Source of the DNA: Veillonella intestinalis
Lineage (GTDB): Bacteria; Bacillota; Negativicutes; Veillonellales; Veillonellaceae
Direction: 5' to 3'
NCBI RefSeq assembly: GCF_943193155.1
Contig: NZ_CALPDB010000002.1
Span: 1 to 64,000, forward strand
DNA: 64,000 nucleotides
In this document: piece by piece, positions 61,278 through 64,000 of the stretch
Position numbering within the stretch: position 1 is the stretch's first letter
How the letters are laid out: each line of letters begins with the position of its first letter
Notes under the pieces: model-generated
Database searches by the model: none
Seen by the model: the letters and a program-made list of their open reading frames with translations, nothing else
Told to the model about the DNA's origin: nothing
Position numbers and translations under genes: made by a program

Positions 61278-63259
61278 TGTGCTAATTGCTCCCATTTTTC
61301 ATACAAACTAGCTAACTTACTATTAACCGTCTCCATCTGTGCAGCTACGTCAGCTAAGGCTTCACTATCTTCTTGTAAAGCTGGATTTTGTAGTTGCACT
61401 TCATACATTTTTAAAGTTGCCTCTAAACGAGCAATCTCCGTTTCTGTTTCCTCTAATTGCTTAGCTTGCATATATGCATTAAGTTTCTTAGGCTCCTCAC
61501 TAATTGCGTCCTTAGCTGATATTACACCAGAATTAGAAGCATTTAATTCTAAAGCATCAGAAGAAACCTCAAAATTAGACTGTCCTTCATTACCTAATTT
61601 TGAAGATAAAGTTTTACGCCCTTCACCCGCTACCTTAGCTTCTTTAAGAGCCATCTGTTCAGCGAGCTGTGCCTGCTCTTTTAATTTATCTTTGTAATAC
61701 GAATAATTTCCCTGAAACTCCTCAATCCCCTCTGGTTCTAATACCAAGGTTCGCTTAGCTACTTTATCTAAGAAATAACGATCATGCGAGACTACCAACA
61801 AAGTGCCAGTAAAGCCCATAAGTGCTTCTTCCACAACTTCACGAGTAGGAATGTCTAAATGGTTAGTAGGTTCGTCAAGAATTAAAAAATTATCGCCTTG
61901 CAAGAATAATTTTAACAAACTTAAACGGGCTCTTTCGCCGCCAGATAAATCACGAACTTGTTTAAATACATCATCACCACGGAATAAAAACATCCCTAAC
62001 ACATTACGAGCTTTCTCTTCACTAAAGTTAAATTGACTCATAACTTCTTCGACAGCCGTCCACTGTAGATGTAATTCCTCATGTTCCTGTGAAAAATACC
62101 CTACTGATACACGACTCCCAATGTCAATGAAGCCTGCTTCCGGCACTAATTCACCAGTGATGGCTTTTAAAAGCGTTGATTTTCCCGCTCCATTAGGTCC
62201 AATTAAAGCTACAGAGTCCCCGCGACGAATCATAAAGGAAACATCTTCTACAATATCTCGTTCACCATAGGATAAAAACAATTCTTCCACAGTTAATACT
62301 TTATCAGCACTGAATTCAGCTTTCGGAAAAGTAAATTTTAACTGTTCAGAATGTTCTGGTGCTTCCAAACGTTCTAAACGATTTAACTGAGACTGGCGGC
62401 CACGAGCCATTTTAGATTTAATCCCAGCCCTATACTTATCTATATACTCTTCTGTTTTGCGAATATACTCTTGCTGTTTCTCATAGGCAGACTGTTGCGC
62501 CTTATATTGCGCTGCCCGTTGTTCTACATAGCGACTATAATTCCCGCGGTAACTAGTTGCCTTATGATGATCTAGTTCAACGATACGCGTCGTTACACGG
62601 TCAAGAAAATAGCGGTCGTGACTGATAATTAAAATACCACCGCCATAGGAACTTAAATAATTCTCTAACCACTCTAGCATATCCATATCTAAGTGGTTTG
62701 TTGGTTCGTCTAAAAATAAAAAGTCTGGGCGACGAACTAAGGCTTTTGCCAAATTAATTCTCGTCTTTTGCCCACCAGAAAACTCAGACACCGATTTAGT
62801 TAAGTCTTCATCTGTAAAACCTAAACCATAAACAATACGGCGACTTTGTGCCTCATAATCATAACCACCTAGCCAATCTAACCGATCTTGAATATGAGCC
62901 AATCGCTTAAGCAAACTTTCATCCTGTGGACTAGTTTCTAATTGTTTAGAAACCTCCAACAACTGTGCCTCCCATTGTTGCACATCAGCAAAGGCTTTTT
63001 GAATTTCAACAGCCAAACTATCGTCACCTAAATTGATATCCTGCTGTAAATAGCCAATTGTAGTGGCACTGTCTTTTACAACCTGCCCTTCGTCTGCTTC
63101 TTCAATCCCTAAAATACATTTCATGAGAGTTGACTTGCCGGCTCCATTAGTGCCTACTAAGCCAACACGCTCACCCTGTTTTATTTCAAAGGATACATTA
63201 GTAAACACTTGACGTATCCCAAATGATTTACCTAATCCAATTATTCGGATTCGCTCCAT
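61274..63259 (-). CDS. ABC-F family ATPase
   Basis: The 661-residue protein has two ABC cassettes: Walker A GTNGAGKST and GPNGAGKST, signatures SGGQ and LSGGE, Walker B FLFLDEPTNHLDM and FLILDEPTNHLDI. The long helical linker between them includes ATSYRGNYSRYVEQRAAQYKAQQSAYEKQQEYIRKTEEYIDKYRAGIKSKMARGRQ. A C-terminal coiled coil (from about residue 540) is present. No membrane segment is seen, so it is a ribosome-associated translation factor or resistance-type protein, closest in layout to Uup/YdiF. The start at 63259 follows GGAGG. Confidence 0.93.
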   Translation of the reverse strand: MERIRIIGLGKSFGIRQVFTNVSFEIKQGERVGLVGTNGAGKSTLMKCILGIEEADEGQVVKDSATTIGYLQQDINLGDDSLAVEIQKAFADVQQWEAQLLEVSKQLETSPQDESLLKRLAHIQDRLDWLGGYDYEAQSRRIVYGLGFTDEDLTKSVSEFSGGQKTRINLAKALVRRPDFLFLDEPTNHLDMDMLEWLENYLSSYGGGILIISHDRYFLDRVTTRIVELDHHKATSYRGNYSRYVEQRAAQYKAQQSAYEKQQEYIRKTEEYIDKYRAGIKSKMARGRQSQLNRLERLEAPEHSEQLKFTFPKAEFSADKVLTVEELFLSYGERDIVEDVSFMIRRGDSVALIGPNGAGKSTLLKAITGELVPEAGFIDIGSRVSVGYFSQEHEELHLQWTAVEEVMSQFNFSEEKARNVLGMFLFRGDDVFKQVRDLSGGERARLSLLKLFLQGDNFLILDEPTNHLDIPTREVVEEALMGFTGTLLVVSHDRYFLDKVAKRTLVLEPEGIEEFQGNYSYYKDKLKEQAQLAEQMALKEAKVAGEGRKTLSSKLGNEGQSNFEVSSDALELNASNSGVISAKDAISEEPKKLNAYMQAKQLEETETEIARLEATLKMYEVQLQNPALQEDSEALADVAAQMETVNSKLASLYEKWEQLAQ

Positions 63260-63297
63260 CCTTCTGCCTCCGTTCATCTACATATGACTTTATTATA

Positions 63298-64000
63298 TCA
63301 TAGAGATGACGTACTTGGCTCTTCTAAGGCTTCAGCTTTTACAAAAATACATAGCTCTACCTTATCTTTAGTGCGGCGCGCATGTTGAAATAGTTTTCCC
63401 AGCAAAGGAATATCTCCTAAAATCGGAATTTTAGAAAACTGCTTGCCCTCCCGATTATCCATTAAACCTCCAATCACTAAAACATCGCCAGATTGCAAAT
63501 GCACTTTTGTATGTGCCTCTCGAGTGGTAATACGATAGGCTTTCATTTCAGATACAAGCGCAGGACTACTTACTTCGGCATGAATCTCCGCTTCAATGCC
63601 TTTATCCTCAGAAATAAAAGGTGTACAGGTAAGGCGAATGCCCGCTTCTTCGTATCTTGTAGTCGTTCGACTTTCATTACCATCTTTTACTTCTTCTACT
63701 ACAGGAATACGATCCCCTATCAATATCTTTGCTTCTTCACCATTCAAAGCCATAATGGATGGTCGCGCAATTAACACTGTTTTATCCGTCGTTTCTTGTG
63801 CCTTTATTTCAGGCTTAAACCAAAACGTATACGGTGTGCCTGAAGGGGCTCGGCCAAAACGAATCCCGCCATATGAATTGGTAGAATCTTCCCCATGTCC
63901 TGTAAGACTCTGCCAAGACCATTGAATACCCGTCTCTTTTACATAGGAATGTTCAAATGCCACAACTGCTACTTCTAAACGTACTTGTTTAGGCTGTACA
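63298..64000 (-). CDS. Secretin C-terminal domain (type II/IV pilus secretin), partial
   Basis: The reading frame stays open to the right edge, so the N-terminal part is outside the window. The visible 233 residues contain PKQVRLEVAVVAFEHS, SIMALNGEEAKILIGDRIPVVEE, YEEAGIRLTCTPFIS and HAEVSSPALVSE. VLVIGGLMDNREGKQFSKIPILGDIPLLGKLF, the diagnostic secretin signature, is also present. Secretins form outer-membrane channels for type IV pili or type II secretion, consistent with a diderm cell. The rest of the pilus or secretion locus probably lies further right. A GTG at 63963 is inside the domain and is not a plausible start. Confidence 0.93.
   Translation of the reverse strand, partial: VQPKQVRLEVAVVAFEHSYVKETGIQWSWQSLTGHGEDSTNSYGGIRFGRAPSGTPYTFWFKPEIKAQETTDKTVLIARPSIMALNGEEAKILIGDRIPVVEEVKDGNESRTTTRYEEAGIRLTCTPFISEDKGIEAEIHAEVSSPALVSEMKAYRITTREAHTKVHLQSGDVLVIGGLMDNREGKQFSKIPILGDIPLLGKLFQHARRTKDKVELCIFVKAEALEEPSTSSL

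Noticed and set aside
61236-61697. A 153-codon plus-strand open frame over gluQ and the ABC-F gene
   Set aside because: It is antisense to two conserved genes and is not similar to any family I recognise.

Overview
The window reads as chromosomal DNA of a Veillonella species or a very close relative (Negativicutes, diderm Firmicutes). The first ~115 bases are the reverse complement of the 5' end of a 16S rRNA gene whose variable region looks like Veillonella. Base composition is AT-rich, and the genes combine Firmicutes-type operons (cggR-glycolysis, rpmE-prfA-glyA-upp, mraZ-dcw) with outer-membrane and secretin genes. The species cannot be fixed from the window. Most genes lie on the minus strand. 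No tRNA, CRISPR array, prophage, integrase or insertion sequence was seen. The window is mainly core chromosome.

Layout. 1-470: 5' end of an rRNA operon reading out to the left, with leader and two tandem promoters. 0.7-9.8 kb: mostly single-gene units with their own terminators: a thioredoxin-reductase-like flavoprotein, a nitroreductase, a small secreted protein, a SIMPL-domain protein, menaquinone methyltransferase, SstT, a cation diffusion facilitator and a lipoyl-dehydrogenase-like enzyme. 10-16.3 kb: histidine ammonia-lyase with a probable histidine carrier, then a 1011-residue SARP/ATPase/TPR regulator. 16.7-18.1 kb: YebC and a SPOUT-like RNA methyltransferase. 18.4-25.5 kb: the lower-glycolysis operon cggR-gap-pgk-tpi-gpmI-eno with a recognisable CggR promoter/operator. 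25.6-26.0 kb: an unusual non-coding block of three ~145-base repeats. 26-30.5 kb: a secreted carboxymuconolactone-decarboxylase-like protein under a MerR-type promoter, an M20 amidohydrolase divergent from a YjiH/YjiG-like membrane pair, a PepSY protein and a LUD-domain protein. 30.6-38.3 kb: rpmE-DUF1385-prfA-prmC-sua5-ywlE-rpiB-glyA-upp. 38.3-41.4 kb: a PC4-like protein, an unrecognised 493-residue protein coupled to nth, and a DUF896 protein. 41.5-57.7 kb: an aminotransferase, an outer-membrane barrel protein and the division/cell-wall cluster mraZ-rsmH-ftsL-murE-murF-mraY-murD-murG-murC-ddl-ftsQ-DUF881-sbp-ftsZ. 58-64 kb: a ThrE-like exporter, thioredoxin, a CoA-binding protein, gluQ, an ABC-F ATPase and the C-terminal part of a secretin cut by the window edge.

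How the genes work together. The glycolytic operon is headed by its own repressor gene and carries hairpins after cggR and after gapA that would set relative transcript levels. The dcw cluster supplies peptidoglycan precursors and division proteins, but in this cluster there is no ftsI/pbpB, ftsW, murB or ftsA. The hut genes convert histidine to urocanate and ammonia and may be controlled by the adjacent SARP-type regulator.

No clear undescribed multi-gene system was found. The best leads are the repeat block upstream of cggR, a TrxR-like enzyme that lacks both NADPH-binding motifs together with a CGYC thioredoxin, the MerR-type promoter without a local merR gene, the regulatory DNA of the SARP gene, and the nth-coupled orphan. 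Intergenic elements were read by eye, so promoter and hairpin calls are inferences from sequence pattern.
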